Source of the DNA: Acidobacteriota bacterium
GTDB taxonomy: Bacteria > Acidobacteriota > Polarisedimenticolia > J045
Direction of reading: 5' to 3'
Assembly (NCBI GenBank): GCA_027001345.1
Contig: JALTMS010000286.1
Span: 1-5,269, forward strand
DNA length: 5,269 bases
Shown one piece after another: positions 1 through 5,188 of this stretch (position 1 is its first letter; every line of letters begins with the position of its first letter). The notes under the pieces were generated by a model. The model was not told the DNA's origin. It saw only the letters and a program-made list of their open reading frames with translations, and did not search any database. The translations under genes and the position numbers were made by a program.

Positions 1-233
1 CTGACCTGACGCTCACACTGGTCAACCACGATCACGTACGCCTGGCCTGGAGCGCAGTGGCCGGAGAGGACAGCGCACGGATCTACCGCTCGACCTCTCC
101 CCTGCCCGGCGACTTCAGCCGCTACGATGAAACCGCCGAAGACTTCTACGAAGACCGACACCAGGGCGCTGATCCGCAGAACTTCTTCTACCTCGTGCGT
201 GCCGCCAATGCCTGCGGGCAGGAAGGCCCCTGA
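1..233 (+). CDS. C-terminal fragment of a probable exported protein with a fibronectin-III-like domain (5' end outside window)
   Basis: The frame with codons starting at base 3 is open from the left edge to the TGA at 231-233, giving the last 76 residues of a longer protein. The pattern is that of a fibronectin type III-like beta-sandwich: VRLAWSAVAGEDSARIYRS near the start (strand, conserved Trp, then the Tyr-Arg-Ser strand) and FFYLVRAANACGQEGP at the end (strand, Asn-Ala turn, Gly-Pro). In many bacteria such domains lie at the C-terminus of large secreted or surface proteins, where they act as spacers or binding modules. The catalytic or adhesive part, if any, would lie upstream and is not visible. 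The protein stops right after the domain, with no visible sorting signal. The FN3-like fold is an inference from the strand pattern; the reading frame itself is clear. It converges with the small membrane-protein gene on the other strand. Confidence 0.75.
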   Translation, partial: DLTLTLVNHDHVRLAWSAVAGEDSARIYRSTSPLPGDFSRYDETAEDFYEDRHQGADPQNFFYLVRAANACGQEGP

Positions 234-249
234 TGAGGCTTAATCTCGG

Positions 250-282
250 GTTGGTCCGGAGTAAGCGAAACTCGCGACCGGC
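250..282. terminator. Candidate bidirectional hairpin terminator between convergent genes
   Basis: An imperfect stem-loop fills most of the 51-nt gap between the convergent stop codons at 231-233 and 285-287. GGTC (253-256), CG (257-258) and AGT (260-262) pair with ACT (270-272), CG (273-274) and GACC (276-279), with one bulged base on each arm and a 7-nt loop AAGCGAA. Two G-T pairs and one G-C pair can extend the base. No T-run follows on either strand, so it is not a classical intrinsic terminator. The position makes transcription termination or 3'-end protection the most likely role. Confidence 0.4.
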
Positions 283-284
283 GC

Positions 285-527
285 TCAGGACTTTTCCCGG
301 TAACCGAAGATGCTGAAGAACCAGATCACGGTTCCCAGCAGCCAGAGCAGGCAGAACGTGGCGGCATAGAGCGAGCCGGCACGGATGCCGAAGTACGTGC
401 CCACCATGGCCCCCAGGGCGAGCAGCGTGGCTGCCGTGGCCTCCAGACCGCGCCGGCCCGCTGCCTGGCGCCGTCGCCCCCCCTTGCTCCTGGCCCGCAG
501 GCGGCGCCGCTGATTCGTCCTGACCAT
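285..527 (-). CDS. Small membrane protein with an arginine-rich N-terminus, function unknown
   Basis: An 80-residue protein that I do not recognise. I start it at the ATG at 525-527 because a strong Shine-Dalgarno sequence, GGAGGAGG on the minus strand (536-543), lies 8 nt upstream. The frame stays open to another ATG at 597-599 (104 residues), but that start has no ribosome site and lies upstream of a possible -10 box. The first 26 residues contain 12 Arg or Lys (for example RTNQRRRLRARSKGGRRR). Two hydrophobic segments follow, at about 28-47 and 51-74, and the tail is GYREKS. By the positive-inside rule the basic N-terminus should be cytoplasmic, making a hairpin with both ends inside. The basic tail could bind nucleic acid, anionic lipid or a protein partner; nothing in the sequence decides which. 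It is transcribed divergently from the cytochrome c maturation operon, which gives no firm clue to its role. Confidence 0.65.
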   Translation of the reverse strand: MVRTNQRRRLRARSKGGRRRQAAGRRGLEATAATLLALGAMVGTYFGIRAGSLYAATFCLLWLLGTVIWFFSIFGYREKS

Positions 528-535
528 CACAATTG

Positions 536-543
536 CCTCCTCC
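536..543 (-). promoter_or_regulatory. Ribosome binding site that fixes the start of the small membrane-protein gene
   Basis: On the minus strand this reads GGAGGAGG and is followed by 8 nt (CAATTGTG) before the ATG at 525-527. It is a near-ideal Shine-Dalgarno sequence and the main reason for choosing the 80-residue form over the 104-residue one. A GTG immediately before the ATG is a possible alternative start and would add one residue. Confidence 0.7.
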
Positions 544-566
544 GGCTTCGACGGCCGGTCCGCTGC

Positions 567-595
567 ATTGTATTCTTCTCCACCGGAAGCGTCTG
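567..595 (-). promoter_or_regulatory. Possible sigma70-type promoter for the small membrane-protein gene
   Basis: On the minus strand, a good -10 box TACAAT (567-572) is preceded, after a 17-nt spacer, by CAGACG (590-595), which keeps only the central GAC of the -35 consensus. Transcription would begin near base 560 and give a leader of about 33 nt that includes the ribosome binding site. The -35 match is poor, and house-keeping promoters of the likely host phylum are not well defined, so this is tentative. A plus-strand TATTCT at 571-576 overlaps it but has no convincing -35 partner. Confidence 0.28.
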
Positions 596-609
596 CCACA
601 TCACTTCCG
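584..609. repeat. Inverted repeat CGGAAG-N14-CTTCCG in the divergent spacer
   Basis: A perfect 6-bp inverted repeat (584-589 and 604-609) sits in the 116-nt spacer between the divergent small membrane-protein gene and the lipoprotein gene. The 20-bp centre-to-centre distance (about two helical turns) would suit a dimeric regulator, and the site overlaps the possible minus-strand -35 box. A repeat this short can easily occur by chance; it is recorded because of its position. Confidence 0.3.
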
Positions 610-611
610 AT

Positions 612-627
612 GCGGCAGGGCGGCAGG
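612..627 (+). repeat. Perfect tandem duplication of GCGGCAGG
   Basis: Two head-to-tail copies of the 8-mer GCGGCAGG (612-619 and 620-627) lie 16 nt upstream of the lipoprotein start codon. The repeat itself is certain. Its function is unknown, and it may be no more than a small slippage duplication in the 5' leader. Confidence 0.6.
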
Positions 628-643
628 CCGGAATGGTGAAACC

Positions 644-1237
644 ATGCTCAACGCCCCCGCCCCCCGAGTCCTTCGCAATCTAGGCTGGGCCCTCGCTGTG
701 ACGGCGCTGCTGGCCGGCTGCAGTGGCGACGAGGGGGTTCGCTCCTACCAGGTCCCCAAGTCCTCGACTCCGGCAGCCGCTGGCGAAGACGGCCATGACC
801 ACAGCCACGAGGAAGAGATCCACTGGCACGCTCCCGCCAACTGGCAGGCGGCCCCGGGCTCGTCTCTACGGCTGGCCAACTTCCGTATCCCCGAAGCAGG
901 TCCCAGCGCCGAATGCTACGTGGTGATCCTTGCCGGCGATGGCGGCGGCGAGGCGGCCAACGTCAACCGCTGGCGAGGTCAGCTTGGCCTCGAGCCCCTC
1001 GACGCGGCGGCCATCGCCCGCGAGGGCAAGGACGGCCGGGCCGGAGCCGGCCCCTACCGCTATTTCCGCGTGGTCAATCCCGCGCAGCCCGGCAAGGCCA
1101 TGCTGGCCGCCATCCTGCCCCTCGGCGGGCGTACGGCCTTCGTCAAGCTGCTCGCTCCGGCGGACAAGATCGACGCGCTGACGCCTCAATTCGTCGCCTT
1201 CTGTGACTCCCTCGAACCGGCGTCGGCTCATTCCTGA
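644..1237 (+). CDS. Histidine-rich lipoprotein encoded with the cytochrome c maturation genes, function unknown
   Basis: A 197-residue predicted lipoprotein. I chose the ATG at 644 because it places a textbook signal peptide at the N-terminus: basic RVLRN, a hydrophobic core at 13-24, and lipobox LAGC (23-26) with Cys26 as the lipidated residue. The frame is open further upstream (to 533) but that extension has no export-signal character. The ribosome site is weak (GGTGA at 635-639). After the lipobox comes a flexible stretch with five histidines in twelve residues (His51, 53, 55, 60, 62: GHDHSHEEEIHWH), a likely metal- or heme-interacting segment. A folded domain of about 130 residues follows, containing ANVNRWRGQLGL (105-116). 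I recall this motif from uncharacterised proteins encoded beside ResB/CcsA in Planctomycetota and Verrucomicrobiota, but I cannot search to confirm. It is the first gene of the operon, 28 nt before resB, which suggests a role in cytochrome c maturation or respiration. A biochemical function cannot be assigned. Confidence 0.85.
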   Translation: MLNAPAPRVLRNLGWALAVTALLAGCSGDEGVRSYQVPKSSTPAAAGEDGHDHSHEEEIHWHAPANWQAAPGSSLRLANFRIPEAGPSAECYVVILAGDGGGEAANVNRWRGQLGLEPLDAAAIAREGKDGRAGAGPYRYFRVVNPAQPGKAMLAAILPLGGRTAFVKLLAPADKIDALTPQFVAFCDSLEPASAHS

Positions 1238-1253
1238 AGCCGCTGCTGTCAAC

Positions 1254-1259
1254 GGAGAG
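1254..1259 (+). promoter_or_regulatory. Ribosome binding site of resB
   Basis: GGAGAG lies 6 nt before the ATG at 1266. It supports that start over an in-frame ATG at 1203, which lies inside the lipoprotein coding region and would add 21 hydrophilic residues with no family support. Confidence 0.65.
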
Positions 1260-1265
1260 ACGTCC

Positions 1266-2384
1266 ATGCTGAAAAGGGCTCTCGCTTTCCTCTCCCGCGC
1301 GGAGATCTTCACCTTCGCCTGCGCCTGGCTGATCGTGCTACTGATCATCGGCACCCTCGCCCAGCGCAGCATCGGCCTCTACGGCGCTCAGGAAAAGTAC
1401 TTTTCTTCCTGGATCACGATGGTCGGCGTGCTACCCCTGCCCGGTGGCCGCCTGACGATGCTGGTGGTCTTCGTCAACCTGCTGGCCTATCTCGCACAGC
1501 CCTCGGCCTGGAATCTGCGCCGGGCAGGTCTGCTGGTAGCCCACGCCGGTGCCCTGCTGCTGCTGATCGGAGGCATGCTCACCGCCTACTTCAGCAACGA
1601 GGGCAACATGATGATCGCCGAGGGCGAGGCCTCACGCATCGTCGCCGACGACCGCGCCAAAGAGGTGGCCTTCATCGACACCAGCCCGGCGGACCACGAC
1701 TCTGTACTGGCCTACAGCCAGCAGTGGCTCGAACCCGGCCGCCAGATGAAGCTTCCCATCGAGGGGGTCACGGCGGAAGTGCTGCATTTCTACCCCCAGG
1801 CCCAGGCTTTCCGTCGAGACAATCCGGCCCCTGATCCGTGGCGGGGTCTCGGCCGCATCGCGCGAGCCGAACCGGTGCTCCACCCCGGTGACGACGAATT
1901 CGGCTCGGCGGCCGTGCTGCGCATCGCAGGCGCCGGCCAGGAGATCGACGGCCAGTACCTGCTGGTGGAAAACGCCCGCCAGCCCGACGTCATCACCATC
2001 GGCGGCAAAGCGATCCGCCTCGAACTGCGACGCGAGCAGCGGATCTTGCCGTTCAGTCTCGAGCTGATCGACTTCGAGAAGAAGGTCCACCCGGGCACCC
2101 GGATGGCCAGCGCCTATAGCTCGACGGTCAACCTGCTCGATTCGGGCACCAGCCGCCGGGTGGTGATCAGCATGAACGAGCCGCTGCGCCACAAGGGCTA
2201 CACCTTCTACCAGTCGTCCTACATCGAAGGCACCCCGGAGATCACTGTGCTGGCGGTGGTCAAGAACTACGGCCGTCTGTTCCCCTACATCTCGAGCCTG
2301 GTGATGTGCTTCGGGCTGTTGATCCACCTGGCCCAGATGCTCGCCCGTTCCCGAGCCGCGGCCCGCAAGGAGGCGATGCCATGA
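1266..2384 (+). CDS. resB: Cytochrome c biogenesis protein ResB/CcsB (system II)
   Basis: A 372-residue inner-membrane protein of the ResB/CcsB family, the partner of CcsA in system II cytochrome c maturation. Together they export heme and ligate it to apocytochrome c outside the cytoplasm. Membrane segments are seen at about 13-33, 63-79, 87-108 and 339-360. A large extracytoplasmic domain (about 110-338) lies between the third and fourth, the usual ResB topology. Family hallmarks are NEPLRHKGYTFYQSSY (304-319), just before the last helix, and the third helix with HAGALLLLIGG. His93 in that helix is the best candidate for the transmembrane heme-ligand histidine of CcsB; His354 in the last helix is another membrane histidine. 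The length is normal for compact ResB proteins. The start is set by the GGAGAG ribosome site. The TGA overlaps the ATG of ccsA (ATGA), so the two are almost certainly translationally coupled. Confidence 0.95.
   Translation: MLKRALAFLSRAEIFTFACAWLIVLLIIGTLAQRSIGLYGAQEKYFSSWITMVGVLPLPGGRLTMLVVFVNLLAYLAQPSAWNLRRAGLLVAHAGALLLLIGGMLTAYFSNEGNMMIAEGEASRIVADDRAKEVAFIDTSPADHDSVLAYSQQWLEPGRQMKLPIEGVTAEVLHFYPQAQAFRRDNPAPDPWRGLGRIARAEPVLHPGDDEFGSAAVLRIAGAGQEIDGQYLLVENARQPDVITIGGKAIRLELRREQRILPFSLELIDFEKKVHPGTRMASAYSSTVNLLDSGTSRRVVISMNEPLRHKGYTFYQSSYIEGTPEITVLAVVKNYGRLFPYISSLVMCFGLLIHLAQMLARSRAAARKEAMP
2367..2373 (+). promoter_or_regulatory. Ribosome binding site of ccsA, inside the end of resB
   Basis: AAGGAGG, a full Shine-Dalgarno sequence, ends 7 nt before the ATG at 2381. 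It selects this start over an in-frame ATG at 2306, deep inside resB, and it also yields a clean signal peptide. Confidence 0.8.
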
Positions 2385-4237
2385 AGAAGACGAGCTGGCT
2401 CCTGATCCTGCTCGCCCTGCTCCCCGGCGCGGCACTGGCCCAGGAGATCATCGGCGAGTTGCCCGTCCAGCACCAGGGCCGTATCAAACCCCTCGACACC
2501 TTCGCCCGGGTCCATCTGCTGGCCTTCTCGGGCAAGCGCAGCCCCAAGGGCGCGACTCCCGAGCAGTGGCTGCTCGACGTGCTGACCCACCCCGACGGAT
2601 CATCACCGATGCGGGTGTTCAAGATCCGCTCACCGGAAGTGGTCATCGCCCTCGGCCTGCCCGAGCGTGAAGACCGGCTCTACAGCTACTCGGAAATGGT
2701 GGAGGCCATCGGCCCCCAGGAGGGTAGCCTGCGTGAGCTGCTCCAGCGGGAAGAGGAAGAACGGACCTATGTCGAGAACCAGCTCGTCGAGGCCTACCGC
2801 AACGTGCTGCGATACCAGGAGATTTCTCGCTCGGCATCTTGTCTGCTGCCGCTGCTGAAGATCGAAGACCCCGAGCTGGCACGCGAAACCGGTCTTCCCA
2901 CCGACCAACTGATCTCCTACCGTACCCTGGTCCGACACTTCGGCGTGATTCGCGGCCACCTCGACACTCTCGGACATCTGCCCCAGGACCAGTGGTCCGA
3001 TGCGCAGAAAGCTCTGGTCCGGCTGGTCAACGCCGTCAACCGAATCCAGGAAGACCGTTTTGCCCACATCCTCTCGATCATTCCGCCGGAATCCTCAGAG
3101 GATATCGACGCGACCAAGTGGCTGTCTCCCTGGGAGGTGGTGGGCACGGCCCAGGACACCGGCCTGGCGGCCAAGATCCTCGACGGATGGGAGACCCTGC
3201 TCGCCGCCCGGCGCAACGACGACCAGGCCAGTGAGAACGAAGCGGCGATCGAAGTCCGAGCAGCCATCCGCGGCGCGCTGCCGGATTCCCGGCTCGAACG
3301 CATCGATCTGGAAAACTGGTACAACCGAATGGACCTGTTCTACAAGAGCGTGGCGTTCTACATCCTGGCTTTCCTCCTGCTGGCCACGAGCTGGATGATC
3401 GCTCCCCGTCTGCTGCGCAACACCGCACTGATCTCCCTCGGCCTCGGCGTGGCGCTGCACATCGCGGGCCTGATCTGCAGGATGATCATCATGGGCCGCG
3501 CACCGGTGTCGACGCTCTACGAATCGGTGGTCTTCGTCGGCATGGTCGCCGCCCTGACCGGCGCGGTGGTCGAGCTGATGCGACGTGACGGCTACGGCAT
3601 TCTCCTCGGCTCGATCGCCGGCGCGGTGTTGCACTTCGTCGGCTTCGGCAAGTCGGCCGACGGTGACACCATGGGCATGCTCGTCGCGGTGCTCAATTCC
3701 AATTTCTGGCTGGCGACCCACGTGGTGACGATCACCATCGGCTATGGCTGCTCGCTGGTCGCCGGCCTGGCGGGACATCTCTACCTGATCCTGCGAGCTT
3801 TCCGCCCCCAGGCCAAGGCTCGCCTCGACGTACTGAGCCGTAACATGGGAGGCCTGACGGTCGTCGCCCTGTTCTTTACCCTCTTTGGCACGATCCTCGG
3901 CGGGATCTGGGCCGATCAGTCCTGGGGCCGCTTCTGGGGCTGGGATCCGAAGGAAAACGGCGCCCTGCTGATCGTCATGTGGCAGTTGATGTTGCTCCAT
4001 GGCCGACACACGGCCCTCTTCCGCCCCCGAGGCTTCGCCTTCGGGCTGGTGATCAACAACATCATCGTCGCCCTGGCCTGGTTCGGCGTGAACCTGCTCA
4101 ACATCGGCCTGCACACCTATGGCTTTGCCGGCAATGTGGCGACCAACCTCGCCATCTTCTGCTTGGTGGAGCTGCTCTTCGGCGTGCTCTTCTACGGGTT
4201 GGCCTACCGTCGCGGCCAGCAGGAAGCCCGGGCCTGA
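2381..4237 (+). CDS. ccsA: Cytochrome c synthase subunit CcsA with a large extra N-terminal extracytoplasmic domain
   Basis: A 618-residue protein combining a signal sequence, an extra domain and a CcsA core. Residues 1-20 form a signal peptide with ALA before Gln21, either cleaved or kept as an anchor. Residues 21-320 are a soluble, presumably extracytoplasmic domain: QHQGRIKPLDTFAR at 30-43, a charged helical, possibly coiled-coil stretch at about 115-148, and no CXXC or CXXCH motif. From 322 on there are about eight or nine membrane segments. The core carries the heme-handling WWD motif WGRFWGWDPKE (515-525), the segment RAPVSTLYES (373-382), and histidines that match the conserved set: His447 before the WWD and His578 (GLHTYGF) after it as external heme ligands, and His540 (LLHGR) as the membrane ligand. 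Its role is heme export and thioether ligation with ResB. Ordinary stand-alone CcsA proteins are about 230-350 residues, so this one is roughly twice that. I recall similar long forms in Planctomycetota-like lineages. Confidence 0.95.
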   Translation: MKKTSWLLILLALLPGAALAQEIIGELPVQHQGRIKPLDTFARVHLLAFSGKRSPKGATPEQWLLDVLTHPDGSSPMRVFKIRSPEVVIALGLPEREDRLYSYSEMVEAIGPQEGSLRELLQREEEERTYVENQLVEAYRNVLRYQEISRSASCLLPLLKIEDPELARETGLPTDQLISYRTLVRHFGVIRGHLDTLGHLPQDQWSDAQKALVRLVNAVNRIQEDRFAHILSIIPPESSEDIDATKWLSPWEVVGTAQDTGLAAKILDGWETLLAARRNDDQASENEAAIEVRAAIRGALPDSRLERIDLENWYNRMDLFYKSVAFYILAFLLLATSWMIAPRLLRNTALISLGLGVALHIAGLICRMIIMGRAPVSTLYESVVFVGMVAALTGAVVELMRRDGYGILLGSIAGAVLHFVGFGKSADGDTMGMLVAVLNSNFWLATHVVTITIGYGCSLVAGLAGHLYLILRAFRPQAKARLDVLSRNMGGLTVVALFFTLFGTILGGIWADQSWGRFWGWDPKENGALLIVMWQLMLLHGRHTALFRPRGFAFGLVINNIIVALAWFGVNLLNIGLHTYGFAGNVATNLAIFCLVELLFGVLFYGLAYRRGQQEARA

Positions 4238-4239
4238 AC

Positions 4240-4269
4240 GAGCCGGTCGATCGTTCGCATCGCCGGCTC
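4240..4269 (+). terminator. Hairpin just after ccsA, candidate terminator
   Basis: Two nt after the ccsA stop codon, GAGCCGG (4240-4246) pairs perfectly with CCGGCTC (4263-4269). One further G-T pair and a short inner GAT/ATC stem are possible. Seven perfect GC-rich pairs make a stable structure. There is no T-run downstream (it continues CACGTTGCG), so it may act with Rho or as a 3'-end stabiliser rather than as a simple intrinsic terminator. Confidence 0.45.
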
Positions 4270-4300
4270 CACGTTGCGTACGATCCCGGGGGACGAGCGA

Positions 4301-4334
4301 GATCCTGGCAGGAAGTCATGCTTCCGAAGGGATC
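4301..4334 (-). terminator. Two-tier hairpin just after the exonuclease gene, candidate terminator
   Basis: Two nested perfect 5-bp stems share one axis: an outer GATCC (4301-4305) with GGATC (4330-4334), and an inner GGAAG (4311-4315) with CTTCC (4321-4325) around a 5-nt loop TCATG. The internal loop between them is 5 and 4 nt. The structure begins one base past the stop codon (4336-4338) of the minus-strand exonuclease, as expected for a 3'-end element. No T-run follows on the minus strand. Confidence 0.4.
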
Positions 4335-4335
4335 A

Positions 4336-4962
4336 TCAACGAAGGTCAGGGTGTGGAGCACGCCACCGGGACGACGAGCCTGCCGGTCCGGCGCCGGCGA
4401 GCTGGGCCAGGGTGCGCAAGCCCCGGCTCTCGAGAAGCGAGGCCAGGGCTCCGAGCAGGGCGAGGGTCATGCGGGCGTCGGCCAGAGCCCGGTGGGCACC
4501 CCGGCTGGAGATGCCGAAGCGGCGGGTCAGGGCCCCCAGGCTGTTGCTCGGGAAAGAGAAGTGGGAGCGGGCCATCCGGCAGGTGTCGAGCACGGGCCGC
4601 TCGGGCAGTCGCGTCCCTGCCCGACGATACTCCTCCCGCAGGAAGCCCAGGTCGAAGCTCGCGTTGTGAGCCACCAGCACGCGGCCGTCGAGGAGCCGCT
4701 CGAGACGAGGGAGGATCTCGGAGAAACGCGGCTGACCACGCACCATCTGCGCGGTGATGCCATTGACCGCCGTGGCTCGCGGATCGAGAGGCCGACCTGG
4801 ATCGATGAGTTGCTCGAAGTGGTCCACCTCCTCCAGACCGGAGGTCAGCACCACACCGATCTCGATCACTCTGTCGCCCCCCCGGGCCGACAGCCCCGTG
4901 GTCTCCACGTCGAGTACCGCCAGGGGCGCCTCGGCCAGGCAGCGCTGATCGCCGGTGATCAT
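4336..4962 (-). CDS. DEDDh 3'-5' exonuclease, DnaQ / DNA polymerase III epsilon-like
   Basis: A 208-residue protein of the DnaQ-like DEDDh exonuclease superfamily, which removes nucleotides from 3' ends using two metal ions. All three motifs are intact: Exo I AVLDVETTGL (15-24, Asp18 and Glu20), Exo II LVAHNASFDLGFL (96-108, Asp104), and Exo III HRALADA (157-163, His157 and Asp162). AVNGITAQMVRGQP (65-78) also fits the PolC/epsilon exonuclease pattern. About 30 residues after the fold are Arg/Gly/Ser-rich and look unstructured, and there is no polymerase, GIY-YIG or UvrC-like extension. It could be the replicative proofreading subunit or one of the stand-alone paralogues in DNA repair or RNA trimming; sequence alone does not separate these. 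The ATG at 4962 is the only conventional start between an upstream in-frame stop and motif I. Its ribosome site is poor (CGGGGCG directly upstream). It is convergent with ccsA and apparently monocistronic. Confidence 0.9.
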   Translation of the reverse strand: MITGDQRCLAEAPLAVLDVETTGLSARGGDRVIEIGVVLTSGLEEVDHFEQLIDPGRPLDPRATAVNGITAQMVRGQPRFSEILPRLERLLDGRVLVAHNASFDLGFLREEYRRAGTRLPERPVLDTCRMARSHFSFPSNSLGALTRRFGISSRGAHRALADARMTLALLGALASLLESRGLRTLAQLAGAGPAGSSSRWRAPHPDLR

Positions 4963-4988
4963 CGCCCCGAGGATACAGGATCGAACGC

Positions 4989-5008
4989 CTGGAAGGGAAC
5001 GCTTCCAG
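4989..5008 (-). repeat. 7-bp perfect hairpin in the exonuclease 5' leader
   Basis: CTGGAAG (4989-4995) and CTTCCAG (5002-5008) form a perfect 7-bp stem with a 6-nt loop. It lies 26 nt upstream of the exonuclease ATG on the minus strand. It could be an operator, an RNA leader structure, or the end of an upstream transcript. The gene's weak ribosome site makes a role in translation or mRNA stability conceivable, but no motif proves it. Confidence 0.4.
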
Positions 5009-5172
5009 ACTCACCAGGGCAGCGCACCAGCCGAGGAGTTCACATTCTCTCGAACCACGCCGCTGGAGCACACCGCCCCGGGAGTCTCTGATGACAACTC
5101 GGGAGCCCTTTGCGGATCCGATACAAACGCCACAGGCAGCAACCGACAGGGATCCCGTCCAATGGGCCTGTC

Positions 5173-5188
5173 AGACTGTCGCCAGTCT
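5173..5188. repeat. 6-bp perfect hairpin with a TCGC tetraloop
   Basis: AGACTG (5173-5178) pairs perfectly with CAGTCT (5183-5188) around TCGC. Only two T residues follow on the plus strand and none on the minus strand, so it is not a clear terminator. It lies in the gene-free right end with no evident partner feature. Confidence 0.35.

Noticed and set aside
597..599. Upstream ATG as the start of the small membrane-protein gene (104-residue form)
   Set aside because: It has no ribosome site and would lie upstream of a plausible -10 box, while the ATG at 525-527 has an excellent ribosome site.
866..1372. Minus-strand open frame (168 codons) opposite the lipoprotein gene
   Set aside because: It crosses the lipoprotein-resB junction on the opposite strand, shows no recognisable motif, and is outcompeted by two genes with clear signals.
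1632..2435. Minus-strand open frame (267 codons) opposite resB
   Set aside because: It is antisense to ResB, has no ribosome site or recognisable motif, and its composition is typical of a GC-rich shadow frame.
3095..4114. Long minus-strand open frame (339 codons) opposite ccsA
   Set aside because: It lies wholly antisense to a gene with unmistakable CcsA motifs, and its product is a His/Gln/Asp/Glu-rich string with no domain, as expected from the reverse of membrane-helix codons in GC-rich DNA.
5041..5075. Possible tRNA T-loop (minus-strand GGTTCGAGA)
   Set aside because: The flanking bases do not form a 5-bp T stem, and no acceptor, D or anticodon arms can be assembled around it.
3979..5091. 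Plus-strand open frame (370 codons) across the end of ccsA and the exonuclease
   Set aside because: It overlaps two well-supported genes in other frames, and its Arg/Gly/Pro/His-rich product has no domain character.
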